Source: Candidatus Scalindua sp. (lineage in GTDB: Bacteria > Planctomycetota > Brocadiia > Brocadiales > Scalinduaceae). Taken from it: a stretch of DNA of 32,690 bases. The DNA lies in NCBI GenBank assembly GCA_021777035.1, contig JAIQZR010000188.1, positions 1 to 32,690 of the forward strand, written 5' to 3'. A model generated the notes under the pieces. That model made no database searches. It was given only the letters and a program-made list of their open reading frames with translations, and was not told where the DNA came from. Position 1 is the stretch's first letter; each line of letters starts with the position of its first letter. The position numbers and the translations under genes are program-made. Below are positions 18,401 through 25,471 of this stretch, one piece after another.

Positions 18401-19624
18401 ATGCTGTATTATTACGCATCAGACCGCCCGTCTTCAGGAGCATCCAGTGCTTTCAGTCGTAAGGAAGATGCGGTGATTAAGGGGGCGGCGAGACAGTTAT
18501 CACTGGGTATTGAAAATGCAAGGCTTTATCAGGAATTGATGAATAAGACCGCTGTTCTTGAGAACAAGGTAGAGGTAATTTCAGTAACGCGGGATATTGA
18601 CAGGATCATCCTTTCTACCCTTGAGCCTGTTCAGATATTTGAGACTTCTACTCGGCTTGTAAGTCGCATAATCCCCTGTGACAGGGTTACGATTGTAATG
18701 ATTGATAAAGAGAGGGGCGGTTTTGTATATACGGCGGGATGGGGAGTTAAACTTGAGAAAGGGGATTTTGTGAGCTTTGAAGACACGAATACAACCGAGG
18801 TTGTGAGGACGGGAAGGACGATTGTTCGTTTGAATATTGCTGAGGAGAGTGGCCTCTTATCATTGGATAAGTCATTGCTGGAGCAGGGATTCCTGTCAGA
18901 CATACGCTTGCCGTTGATAATAAAGGGCGAGGTCTTCGGATTGCTGAACATTGGAAGCTATAGAAGGGCTGGTTTTACTCCTGAACATATTTTTATTGCC
19001 ACAGATATTGCCGCGCAGATCTCAGTTGCGATGAGTAATGCGAACCTTATAAACGAAGTAAAGGAGCTTTACTTTAACATGGTCAAGTCACTTTCTGCGG
19101 CGATTGACGCGAAGTCGGAGTGGACCAAGGGGCACTCCGACAGGGTGATGGATATTGCGATGTCAATCGGTAAGGAGATGGGTTTAGAGACGGACGACAT
19201 GGAAGATCTGAGATTTTCGGCAATACTCCATGATATAGGCAAGATCGGGACATATGAACACATCCTGGACAAACCGGGAAACTTAACAGAAGATGAGCAG
19301 AGGATTATGCAACAGCATCCAGCCAAGGGAGCGGAGATATTAAAAAGTATCAGGCAATTTAAGAATATTGTGCCTGCGGTATTGCATCATCATGAACGGT
19401 TTGATGGGAAGGGGTATCCAGACGGGTTAAAAGGCAAAGAGGTTCCTTTGTTTGCGAGGATAATCCATGTCGCGGATTCATTTGATGCCATGGTCTCAGA
19501 GAGGCCGTACAGGAAGGGATTGAGAAGGGAATTGGCGATGGAAGAGATCAGGAAGTTTTCAGGCACACAATTTGATCCTGAAATCGGTGAGGTATTTTTA
19601 AAGATAATAGATTCTTACAGTTGA
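15434..19624 (+). CDS. REC-PAS-GAF multi-sensor HD-GYP protein (c-di-GMP phosphodiesterase)
   Basis: The product has 1396 residues, all apparently cytoplasmic. Likely order: REC (4-118, acceptor Asp54 in ILQDMKLPDANG), PAS (~140-250), GAF (~260-420), PAS (~425-550), GAF (~555-720), PAS (~730-855), GAF (~860-1030), GAF (~1050-1200), HD-GYP (~1210-1390). The output domain has the HD pair at 1266-1267 (LHDIGKIG) and HHERFDGKGYPDGL with the GYP triplet at 1327-1329, so metal-dependent hydrolysis of cyclic-di-GMP is expected. Up to seven sensory modules between receiver and output imply integration of several internal ligands. It begins 62 bases after the double-receiver gene. A decayed CACAGAAAC-type repeat lies in that gap (about 15381-15411). 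Confidence 0.93.
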   Translation: MDKPKLLVIDDDRNLCESLTDILEAKGYLTDSAHTAEDGIKKTQGGFYNVILQDMKLPDANGIDTLEKIKDISPDTEVIIFTAFAETGSVIKAMERKAFSYIVKPYEIANLLDTVNKAYEKQELLLENRALFQKISDSKKDWENTFDAIQDMISIQDMEFNIVKCNKAVADTFHVKPGDLIGRKCYELFHCDKKPYDKCILRRCEETRKQETEEIDFLPLNGTIEITCFPRFDERGNMTGIVHVGKDITSKKKSEKEEEILREISAKLSVTLDPEEICEIISDCIGHIIPHNHLILTSVDSDTQTMIVLAVRDKEKNLNIKAGTQLSHKDMPTLYSACKSKEVVYTSFEEMRGKNVAFDNDILEREGIKRIVIVPLVVGGDVIGLFVLACRNVDTSFFREDARPVLQKIADILVGPISNALLLERISTSEKKYRELFETSTDGISFTDLEGNILDCNKGYIDMLGYSLEEIKTKRYQDITPAKWHDMEETIVREQLLKRGFSDLYEKEYIRKDGIVFPVTLRSWFQKDEKGNVKGKWGIARDITRLKSDEARILRQRNLLNAINTVFKEALTCETEEEVGSAFLAAAEELTGSMFGYVGEVNPETGLFDTIALSNPGWDACTIPETNAVKMISNMEIRGIDRTALSEEKSRIVNDPASHPDRVGAPEGHPPLTSFLGVLLKHGGKIFGMIGLANKESGYELADQEAVEALSVAFVEALMRKRADSALKRSEKRYASVSGMTSDYVYHINVNSGKQMTVDSITEGFTKSTGYTVDNIRNPEMWREIVPPDDISILMDTFRKIIMGDSGDFECRIITKKGEKQWLHVYGQPEWDDKQQIVTGIIGAVSNITEHKRFEKRILEESEINEILLSVSNIISTMKNRQELIENTLETVYKSLKGEYYSIALLDEDTRSFNTIGARGTEDSVTNILRTIRFQGPYVPLIERMMESKKSFAVTIDETDVKTREFMREIQARSMLIVPLVAVGMVAGFMLYYYASDRPSSGASSAFSRKEDAVIKGAARQLSLGIENARLYQELMNKTAVLENKVEVISVTRDIDRIILSTLEPVQIFETSTRLVSRIIPCDRVTIVMIDKERGGFVYTAGWGVKLEKGDFVSFEDTNTTEVVRTGRTIVRLNIAEESGLLSLDKSLLEQGFLSDIRLPLIIKGEVFGLLNIGSYRRAGFTPEHIFIATDIAAQISVAMSNANLINEVKELYFNMVKSLSAAIDAKSEWTKGHSDRVMDIAMSIGKEMGLETDDMEDLRFSAILHDIGKIGTYEHILDKPGNLTEDEQRIMQQHPAKGAEILKSIRQFKNIVPAVLHHHERFDGKGYPDGLKGKEVPLFARIIHVADSFDAMVSERPYRKGLRRELAMEEIRKFSGTQFDPEIGEVFLKIIDSYS

Positions 19625-19648
19625 TGATTATATCGCTTTCAATGTTAT

Positions 19649-19716
19649 TGGCAGGAGTCGTCTCCTGACGGCGATCGTCAGGATTTTACGCTGTGAGTTC
19701 GATCGCCTGTCCTCCA
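19649..19716 (+). repeat. Decayed palindromic element type A
   Basis: GGCAGGAGTCGTCTCCTGAC and GATCGCCTGTCCTCC resemble the left arm and part of the right arm of the type A element, with an unrelated centre. The right half and the GCCGAAGGC end are missing. It lies just after the HD-GYP stop codon and could contribute to termination. Confidence 0.6.
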
Positions 19717-19930
19717 AAAAAGCGCCAAACAGTCTCATACAAAAAACGGGGAATGCGCCCATTTTACATCGCACATGATAGTAACCTGCATTTCGCATCA
19801 TTCACATCAACCGGTGGATAAATAAGATAATCCCATGTAAGTTACGCTATCTTTCCAGATGTCCAGACTATATGAGACTTGAACCTACATATTTTATGTG
19901 ATAAAATCTAAGTTTTTGCTGCTTGTCTTG
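19717..19930. other. Non-coding spacer between repeats
   Basis: No open frame of interest, no strong hairpin and no recognisable promoter. It separates the decayed element from the type B element. Confidence 0.4.
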
Positions 19931-20120
19931 ATGCATAGGAAATTCAAAGTCGGCGGGTAACCTGCCCGACTTCGCTATTCAGGCGGGGAAACCCGCTCTA
20001 CAAAATATTATGTTTTTTTACTCGTAGGTCGGGTTTCCCCGCCGGTACCTATTCGGGCAGGTTACCCGACATTTTTTAACAGACATTATGAAGGCAAAGA
20101 ATTTTGCCGAAGGCTTAACT
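19931..20120 (+). repeat. Palindromic element type B (same ends, different core)
   Basis: The element starts ATGCATAGGAAATTC and ends TTGCCGAAGGCTTAAC, the same ends as type A. Its interior consists of other inverted repeats: GTCGGCGGGTAACCTGCCCG near the left pairs with GGGCAGGTTACCCGAC near the right, and AGGCGGGGAAACCCGC pairs with GTCGGGTTTCCCCGCC. It abuts the type A element at 20121. The shared ends with exchangeable cores suggest a family of small non-autonomous mobile elements. Confidence 0.75.
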
Positions 20121-20250
20121 TAATGCATAGGGAATTTTAATGTTTTGGTAGGAGCCGTCTCCTGACGGCGATCGTAAGCGTTCAAATGTAATAATTCGGT
20201 CGCCAACAGGAGTTGGCTCCTACCTGCGTATTTATGCCGAAGGCTTAACT
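20121..20250 (+). repeat. Palindromic element type A, copy 3
   Basis: It starts TAATGCATAGGGAATTTT, carries the arms GGTAGGAGCCGTCTCCTGAC and CAACAGGAGTTGGCTCCTAC, and ends TTTATGCCGAAGGCTTAACT. It is nearly identical to copy 2 at 10231. A short GCAGGCGGGGAAACCCGCC palindrome, related to the core of type B, follows directly (about 20251-20269). Confidence 0.85.
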
Positions 20251-20341
20251 TGCAGGCGGGGAAACCCGCCTTAACAAAAATATTTTGACCAATTATGGCA
20301 AAATATTCGAATATCGAAATCCGAAGCAAATACAAAACCCG

Positions 20342-20499
20342 AATGCTCAAAATCTTAAACGTTTAGTGTTGAACATATTTTTTGTTTAGAACATTTGTTT
20401 CTTTGACATTCGGATTTGTTTCGAATTTTGTGCTTCGGATTACTGATTTTCCAGCTTGTCTGGGTTAGGTTATTGCATTTATTAGATTCTGAAAAAAAT
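20342..20499 (+). repeat. 158-bp dispersed repeat, copy B, upstream of the NOD-like gene
   Basis: It is identical to 9067-9224 except for one base. It ends 15 bases before the start codon of the NOD-like gene, so any promoter and leader of that gene must lie in or beyond this repeat. It contains a TTGACA at 20403-20408 but no good -10 at the right distance. A related inverted segment (AAATCCGAAGCAAATAC) lies just upstream at about 20320. Confidence 0.9.
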
Positions 20500-20514
20500 C
20501 CAGAATGACAAATT

Positions 20515-22836
20515 ATGAAAAGTACTAATTGGTGGAAATACTTACTTGCTGTGCTGGTTGTGGGTGCTTCCGGTGTTATATTTATGGGTTTCAGTACGTA
20601 CAAAGACGCGCCGCCAAAGCCTGATTATATTTCGCCTTCAGGGGTCGAAATTGTTCAACGGGCTGCTGTTGAACGTGGACAGTTGGTCTTCCAGAAATAT
20701 GCTTTGATGGAATACGGAAGTATGTTTGGTGATGGTGCTGCTCGCGGACCAGATTTTACTGCCGAAGCTCTCCACCGTGTTGCTGTTGAGATGAACGATT
20801 ATTATGGCAAACAGATTGCAAATGGTAATTTGGAGACGTTGTCTCAAATAGAAAAAGATGGTATTTCTGTCAGAGTAAAGCGTGAACTTAAGGCAAATCA
20901 CTATGACAGCGAGAGAAATGTTGTTGTTCTTACCGAGGGGCAGGCGTACGCAGCAGAACAGCTGGTTGAATACTATAGTTCAAAATTCAAGGGAAATCAT
21001 AAGGAGGCTTTTAAGCCATCCGGCTATATTACAGATGATTCGGAACTCAAAGACCTTACGGCATTCTTCTTCTGGGGTGCGTGGGTTTGTGCAGTAGAAA
21101 GGCCCGGAGGAGAATCCAGTTATACCCATAACTGGCCTTTTGATGAATATGCCGGGAACACTCCAACTCCGTCAGTGATTTTATGGAGCGTTATCGGGAT
21201 GCTGTTTTTGATTTTCGGTTTGGGTGCGGTTCTCTGTACTTACAGTTACTATTCCAAGAATTCTCAGCTACAGGTCAAAGAAAATCCTGTTAACAATAAA
21301 AGTATTGAAGCATCTGCTCCTACGGCAAGTCAACGGGCAACATACAAATTCTTTGTGGTAGCGGTGTCACTGTTTTTCATACAGTTAATTGCCGGCGTCT
21401 TGACAATTCATGATTTTGTCGGATTTACAACTTTTTTCGGCTACAATATTTCTGAATTTCTGCAGATAACGATTACGCGTAGCTGGCATGTACAGTCATC
21501 TATTTTGTGGATAGCAACATGCTGGATAGCCGGTTCTATTTTCATCCTCCCGGGTATTCACAGGCAGGAACCGAAGCGTCAGGTTCTCCTGATCAACATA
21601 CTCTTCGGCTTACTGGTTTCAGTGGTTATCGGAATGCTTGTGGGTTGTTTTATGGGACCAAAGAACCTTCTTGGTGACAATTGGAGACTGTTTGGTAATC
21701 AGGGTTGGGAGTTTGTTGAACTTGGCAAAGTGTGGCAGATCGTTCTCTTTGCGGCACTCATTATGTGGGCTGTGATTGTATACCGTGGAGTAAAACCTGC
21801 TTTGAGAGGGCAGTCTGCATTCTCCTTGCCATATTGGATACTCTACTCTGTGGTGGCTATTACTATTCTGTTCATGTCAAGCTTTGTCGCTGGTAAGAAT
21901 ACGAATTTTGTTATTGCAGATTTCTGGCGCTGGTGCGTTATTCACATGTGGGCAGAGTGTTTTTTTGAGGTTTTTACGACAATCATTATCGCATGTTATA
22001 TGGTCTTAATGGGTCTGGTTTCCAGACAGGGTGCGACCAGGGTGATTTACCTGGCGACACTGTTGTTTCTCGGTTCTGGTCTGCTGGGTATTTCTCATAA
22101 CTTTTACTGGAACGCAAAACCAGCCGCTCTTATGGCTATGGGCAGTGTCTTCTCGACGCTCCAGGTTATTCCCCTTGTACTGCTGACACTTGAAGTCTGG
22201 AAGTTCGTACGGGTACCGGATTATTCGTTGAGACGTTCAGCAAATTCTGCCGTAGCAGGATCATCCTTCGGATTCTCAGAGGCATTTCTTTTCCTTATTG
22301 CCGTAAATTTCTGGAACTTTTTTGGTGCTGGTGTATTCGGCCTGATAATAAACCTTCCGATAATAAATTACTACGAACATGGCACTTATCTGACGGTTAA
22401 TCATGGTCATGCTGCTTTAATGGGCGTTTACGGAAACCTTTCGATAGCGGCAGTTCTGTTCTGCAGTCGACATGTTATAATATTGAAACGCTGGAATGCA
22501 AGGCTTCTGCGCTCTTCCTTCTGGGCGATTAACGTGGGGTTACTGCTGATGGTGGTGATGGATACATTCCCGGCCGGAGTTTTACAATTCAGGTCGGTTG
22601 TTGAAAATGGCTACTGGGTAGCTCGTTCACAGGAATTTATTCTTGGCGGTACCTTCCAGTTATTGACATGGATGCGTGCGGTTGGTGGTGTGCTCTTTTT
22701 TGCCGGTGTGATACCGCTACTTTACTTTATGATTTCGCGACTAAATTCGCTTAAGCCGGTTGCGACAGAGCAGAGGGCAGAAAAACCGGTTCTTATAAAA
22801 GAAGAGTTGCCGGAGTGTGATGTGCAGGTAGCATAG
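20515..22836 (+). CDS. nod: Putative nitric oxide dismutase (NOD-like qNOR paralogue)
   Basis: This is a 773-residue quinol nitric oxide reductase-fold protein: one N-terminal helix, a heme-free cytochrome c-like domain (RGQLVFQKYALMEYGSMFGD, RGPDFTAEALH) and about 13 further membrane helices. Heme-ligand positions are kept: His325 (RSWHVQ), His630 and His632 (VNHGHAAL). FeB ligands His477 and Glu481 (IHMWAE) and His528 are kept, but the third FeB ligand is Asn529 (ISHNFYW instead of HH). Gln550 replaces the Glu of the SALEVVPL motif (STLQVIPL). In the quinol site, canonical HYxVExxxF reads HDFVGFTTF (Glu to Gly303), and the Asp of the PGD motif is Gly725. From memory, HH-to-HN and loss of quinol residues mark NOD (2 NO to N2 + O2) rather than NO reductase. 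An in-frame TGA lies 9 bases before the ATG, which fixes the start; the ribosome binding site is poor. Confidence 0.8.
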   Translation: MKSTNWWKYLLAVLVVGASGVIFMGFSTYKDAPPKPDYISPSGVEIVQRAAVERGQLVFQKYALMEYGSMFGDGAARGPDFTAEALHRVAVEMNDYYGKQIANGNLETLSQIEKDGISVRVKRELKANHYDSERNVVVLTEGQAYAAEQLVEYYSSKFKGNHKEAFKPSGYITDDSELKDLTAFFFWGAWVCAVERPGGESSYTHNWPFDEYAGNTPTPSVILWSVIGMLFLIFGLGAVLCTYSYYSKNSQLQVKENPVNNKSIEASAPTASQRATYKFFVVAVSLFFIQLIAGVLTIHDFVGFTTFFGYNISEFLQITITRSWHVQSSILWIATCWIAGSIFILPGIHRQEPKRQVLLINILFGLLVSVVIGMLVGCFMGPKNLLGDNWRLFGNQGWEFVELGKVWQIVLFAALIMWAVIVYRGVKPALRGQSAFSLPYWILYSVVAITILFMSSFVAGKNTNFVIADFWRWCVIHMWAECFFEVFTTIIIACYMVLMGLVSRQGATRVIYLATLLFLGSGLLGISHNFYWNAKPAALMAMGSVFSTLQVIPLVLLTLEVWKFVRVPDYSLRRSANSAVAGSSFGFSEAFLFLIAVNFWNFFGAGVFGLIINLPIINYYEHGTYLTVNHGHAALMGVYGNLSIAAVLFCSRHVIILKRWNARLLRSSFWAINVGLLLMVVMDTFPAGVLQFRSVVENGYWVARSQEFILGGTFQLLTWMRAVGGVLFFAGVIPLLYFMISRLNSLKPVATEQRAEKPVLIKEELPECDVQVA

Positions 22837-22860
22837 TGCGGCAAAGTCACGACCAAGTTA

Positions 22861-22936
22861 GATTCTTCATTCCGCTTCGCTGCATTCAGAATGACAAGTC
22901 AGCATGTCATTCTGAGGAAGGGACGACCGAAGAATC
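22861..22936. repeat. Inverted repeat downstream of the NOD-like gene
   Basis: GATTCTTC ... CATTCAGAATGACA on the left pairs with TGTCATTCTGAGGAAG ... GAAGAATC on the right, forming an imperfect long hairpin. It belongs to the widespread AGATTCTTC...CAGAATGAC repeat type. A fragment of the same motif (AGATTCTG and CAGAATGACA) also stands directly before the NOD-like start codon. It may act as terminator. Confidence 0.7.
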
Positions 22937-23063
22937 TCAACGTCTCCAACTTTGAAAATTCTTATACATCAAGTTAAAAGTGTATAAAACTAGAAAGTGT
23001 CAGTAGTGTTCGGCTAGGTTTTTACACGTGCATAAATTAATGACTGAAAGGAGTTAATTTATT

Positions 23064-23324
23064 TTGGAGTGGAAAATTATAGGTATAATCGCCGCAGTGT
23101 GTACAACTTCAGGCTTTATACCTCAGATAATAAGAGGATTACGTACAAAGAGACTGGATGATGTATCTCCCGTTATGTGTATACTCCTAATCTTTGGCCT
23201 TTCTCTGTGGTTGTCTTATGGCATACATATAGAGGATATGATAATTATCGTGGCAAATGCATTTGGCGTTTTATTCAGCGTAATTATTATTACTTTGCGC
23301 TTTAAATATATGAGACAAAGATAA
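23064..23324 (+). CDS. SemiSWEET / PQ-loop family small transporter
   Basis: An 86-residue protein with three predicted membrane helices (~5-22, ~37-55, ~58-78). The first contains the PQ-loop signature SGFIPQIIRGLRTKRLDDVS, typical of bacterial SemiSWEETs, which form dimers and let sugars diffuse across the inner membrane. The start is TTG at 23064, with AAAGGAG about 10 bases upstream. The substrate cannot be read from the sequence. It follows the NOD-like gene by 227 bases with a hairpin repeat in between, so co-transcription is doubtful. Confidence 0.85.
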   Translation: MEWKIIGIIAAVCTTSGFIPQIIRGLRTKRLDDVSPVMCILLIFGLSLWLSYGIHIEDMIIIVANAFGVLFSVIIITLRFKYMRQR

Positions 23325-24095
23325 CGCTATAAAAAAATGTAGGTTTGGCAGGAGTTCTCTTTAGACGCTTCGAACTTGTATGCGGCTATACCACTTCTGT
23401 GTGTTAGACGGTTTCCTTGAGTTTGCAGGTAATAAACTTGTGTAACGTGCTTGATATTAAAGTCTGATAAGGGATTCCTTCTTTCGCGTACCCTTAATTC
23501 GTTTATCCTTCATTAATGTATTCCTCACCGCTTCCTCAAGTTGACTCTTTTATGAAATATAACATCTTCAAAGCTTACACCTCGTGTTTGTCCAAGGAAT
23601 CTGCTTGTCTCTTCACTCCAATCGAAATCGCTCACGCTCATTAATATGTCATAATGTGTGCCACCTTTTTATTCGGGTGGCACTCTTACTTACTGGATAA
23701 GGCAAAATGCGAATTTCTTTCTGGCCGGCGAAATATTTACGATGATTTACTGTAAAATAAACCTTGCTTCATGTGCAACCTACAGAATGCTTACAAAAAG
23801 AAATAAGTTAAATATTTAAAATCGGTGGTTGTATATGTCGTTAACATATCACCCTTTAAATTTTGTTTTAAAATTATTTCATATCAAATTGAAGTAAGAA
23901 AATTAGATTATTTTTCTATTGTTTATGTCTCTCAACGTTTTGGCGCGATTGTTGCGAGTCTTGTACTTATCTGTTGGAGAGTTGGGAATAGATGGGAAAT
24001 TTAATGTATGCAAGCCTTGGTAAAGTTGTTGTCTTATTTATACGTATTATATTTTTTAAGAACAAGAAGTACATAAAAGAAGGAGGAGTGAATAG
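23325..24095. other. Long non-coding region before the FISUMP gene
   Basis: About 770 bases without a credible gene on either strand. A small hairpin GTGCCACC/GGTGGCAC lies at 23658-23683. The last 300 bases are very A+T-rich and end in GAAGGAGGAG before the FISUMP start; TATTATATT near 24045 could be part of a promoter, but no matching -35 is convincing. Confidence 0.5.
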
Positions 24096-25214
24096 ATGAG
24101 AAATTACAGAATTTTAGCTGGTTTTATGATGGTGTTTTTAATAGCTTTTTTAAGTTTGAACGTTGCGGCACACGCAAAAGATGGCAAAAGTGATGATGAC
24201 GATAGTGGGCATAAGAAGCAGGGGAAAAAATTTGAGCAGCTTCAGGTACAGATTGACGTTAACAGGACATCAATAGAGAATATTGAGCTTACTCCAGGGC
24301 CAGCAGGAGCAGATGGGGTTCCGGGTGCTGATGGGGCTGATGGAGTACAAGGGCCGGCAGGAGCAGACGGTGCAGATGGGGAATCAATACAAGGGCCTCA
24401 GGGTGAACCTGGAACAAGTAGTTGGTCTGATGGTTTTGAAACCGTTTCGACATTTGGGAGTGTCCAGATCGGAAATGATACAGCCGACTGTACCGTGACC
24501 AACGCGGGTACACTTCGATTTAACGGTTCAGAATTTGAGGCATGTGATGGTACAGCATGGAAGGTGTTATCATTGGCGTCGGTTCCATTTGCCTGTGGTA
24601 CCGCTCAGGTTGAAGATGCAGACGGGAATCTGTACGATACCGTCCAGATTGGTAGTCAATGCTGGATGACCACGAATCTAAATGTTGGCGAGGAGGTCTT
24701 AGCGACTGAAGATCAAAACCAAGATACGACTGCTTTGGTTGGAATACAAAAATATTGTCAGAATAATCAATCATGGCGTTGTGATACTAACGGAGGTATT
24801 TATCAGTGGAATGAAATGATGTTGGGTGCAACAGATGAAGGTGCTCAGGGGATCTGTCCGACAGGTTGGCATATACCAACTGATTCAGAGTGGAATGAGT
24901 TAGAAATGTCGGTTGGCATGACACAGGCAGAAGTTGATGGGGAAAATGTGCGTGGAACGGAAGTTCATGCAACAGAACTCAAACAAGGCGGTTCGTCCGG
25001 CTTTGAGGCCCTGCTTACAGGCTACTATGTAGCTCCCGGTGGGTTTCAGAGCACCAACAGCGCTACCACCTTCTGGTCTTCTACATCCTACGTTACAACA
25101 CCAGGTCATGCGTGGCGCCATGGTTTGGGGTTTGGTGGTGTCTTACGGCAGCATGTTCCTGGGGCGCCTGGGGCTAGACATTTCGCTGCTTCTGTGCGTT
25201 GTCTCAAGGACTAA
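24096..25214 (+). CDS. Secreted protein with collagen-like repeats and FISUMP domain
   Basis: The product has 372 residues. A signal peptide (hydrophobic 8-24, cleavage probably after AHA27) precedes a charged stretch (KSDDDDSGHKKQGKK). A collagen-like Gly-x-y run follows at ~67-106 (GPAGADGVPGADGADG and relatives), then a ~60-residue linker domain with TLRFNGSEFEACDGTAWKVL. From ~167 to the end is a Fibrobacter succinogenes major paralogous domain (DADGNLYDTVQIGSQCWMTT, GICPTGWHIPTDSEWNELE, GFEALLTGYY, SVRCLKD). Such proteins are exported and surface-associated; the exact role is unknown. A strong GGAGG lies 8-12 bases before the ATG. It is probably a single-gene unit. Confidence 0.88.
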   Translation: MRNYRILAGFMMVFLIAFLSLNVAAHAKDGKSDDDDSGHKKQGKKFEQLQVQIDVNRTSIENIELTPGPAGADGVPGADGADGVQGPAGADGADGESIQGPQGEPGTSSWSDGFETVSTFGSVQIGNDTADCTVTNAGTLRFNGSEFEACDGTAWKVLSLASVPFACGTAQVEDADGNLYDTVQIGSQCWMTTNLNVGEEVLATEDQNQDTTALVGIQKYCQNNQSWRCDTNGGIYQWNEMMLGATDEGAQGICPTGWHIPTDSEWNELEMSVGMTQAEVDGENVRGTEVHATELKQGGSSGFEALLTGYYVAPGGFQSTNSATTFWSSTSYVTTPGHAWRHGLGFGGVLRQHVPGAPGARHFAASVRCLKD

Positions 25215-25334
25215 ATGGATCAAGTAGAAAGTTGCCATGTATTAATAGATACGTTCAATGACAACGAGTGAATTGTGGGGGGGGGCATGTTATTAGCATG
25301 TTCCTCCCGCATAATCACAGTTTATCTATGTTAC

Positions 25335-25356
25335 TTAGTTTCCGTACGGAAACTAA
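25335..25356. repeat. 22-bp perfect palindrome
   Basis: TTAGTTTCCGTACGGAAACT plus AA is its own reverse complement. A shorter relative with the same GTTTCCG/CGGAAAC arms lies 120 bases downstream. It could be a protein-binding site or part of a dispersed repeat. Confidence 0.8.
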
Positions 25357-25456
25357 TTAGTACTAGTTTTTCTGCTGTTAAAATTGAAGATCGTGAATTT
25401 CTCGGAAAGCTACCACTTTGTGTTTTTGTAGTCAAGAGAAAAAATAGTGATTAAAT

Positions 25457-25471
25457 GTTTCCGCCGGAAAC
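25457..25471. repeat. 15-bp palindrome related to the one at 25335
   Basis: GTTTCCG-C-CGGAAAC repeats the arms of the 22-bp palindrome with a one-base centre. The flanks differ. Confidence 0.7.

Noticed and set aside
19649..20269. CRISPR array in the repeat-rich region
   Set aside because: The repeats are palindromic elements of different length without regular spacing or unique spacers, and no cas gene is present.
20120..20350. Minus-strand open frame across the type A element
   Set aside because: It reads through palindromic repeat sequence and is not conserved between copies.
20515..22836. Annotation as an ordinary quinol-dependent nitric oxide reductase (norZ/norB)
   Set aside because: The fold is right, but one FeB histidine, the motif glutamate and two quinol-site acids are replaced, so ordinary NO reduction is not the best reading.
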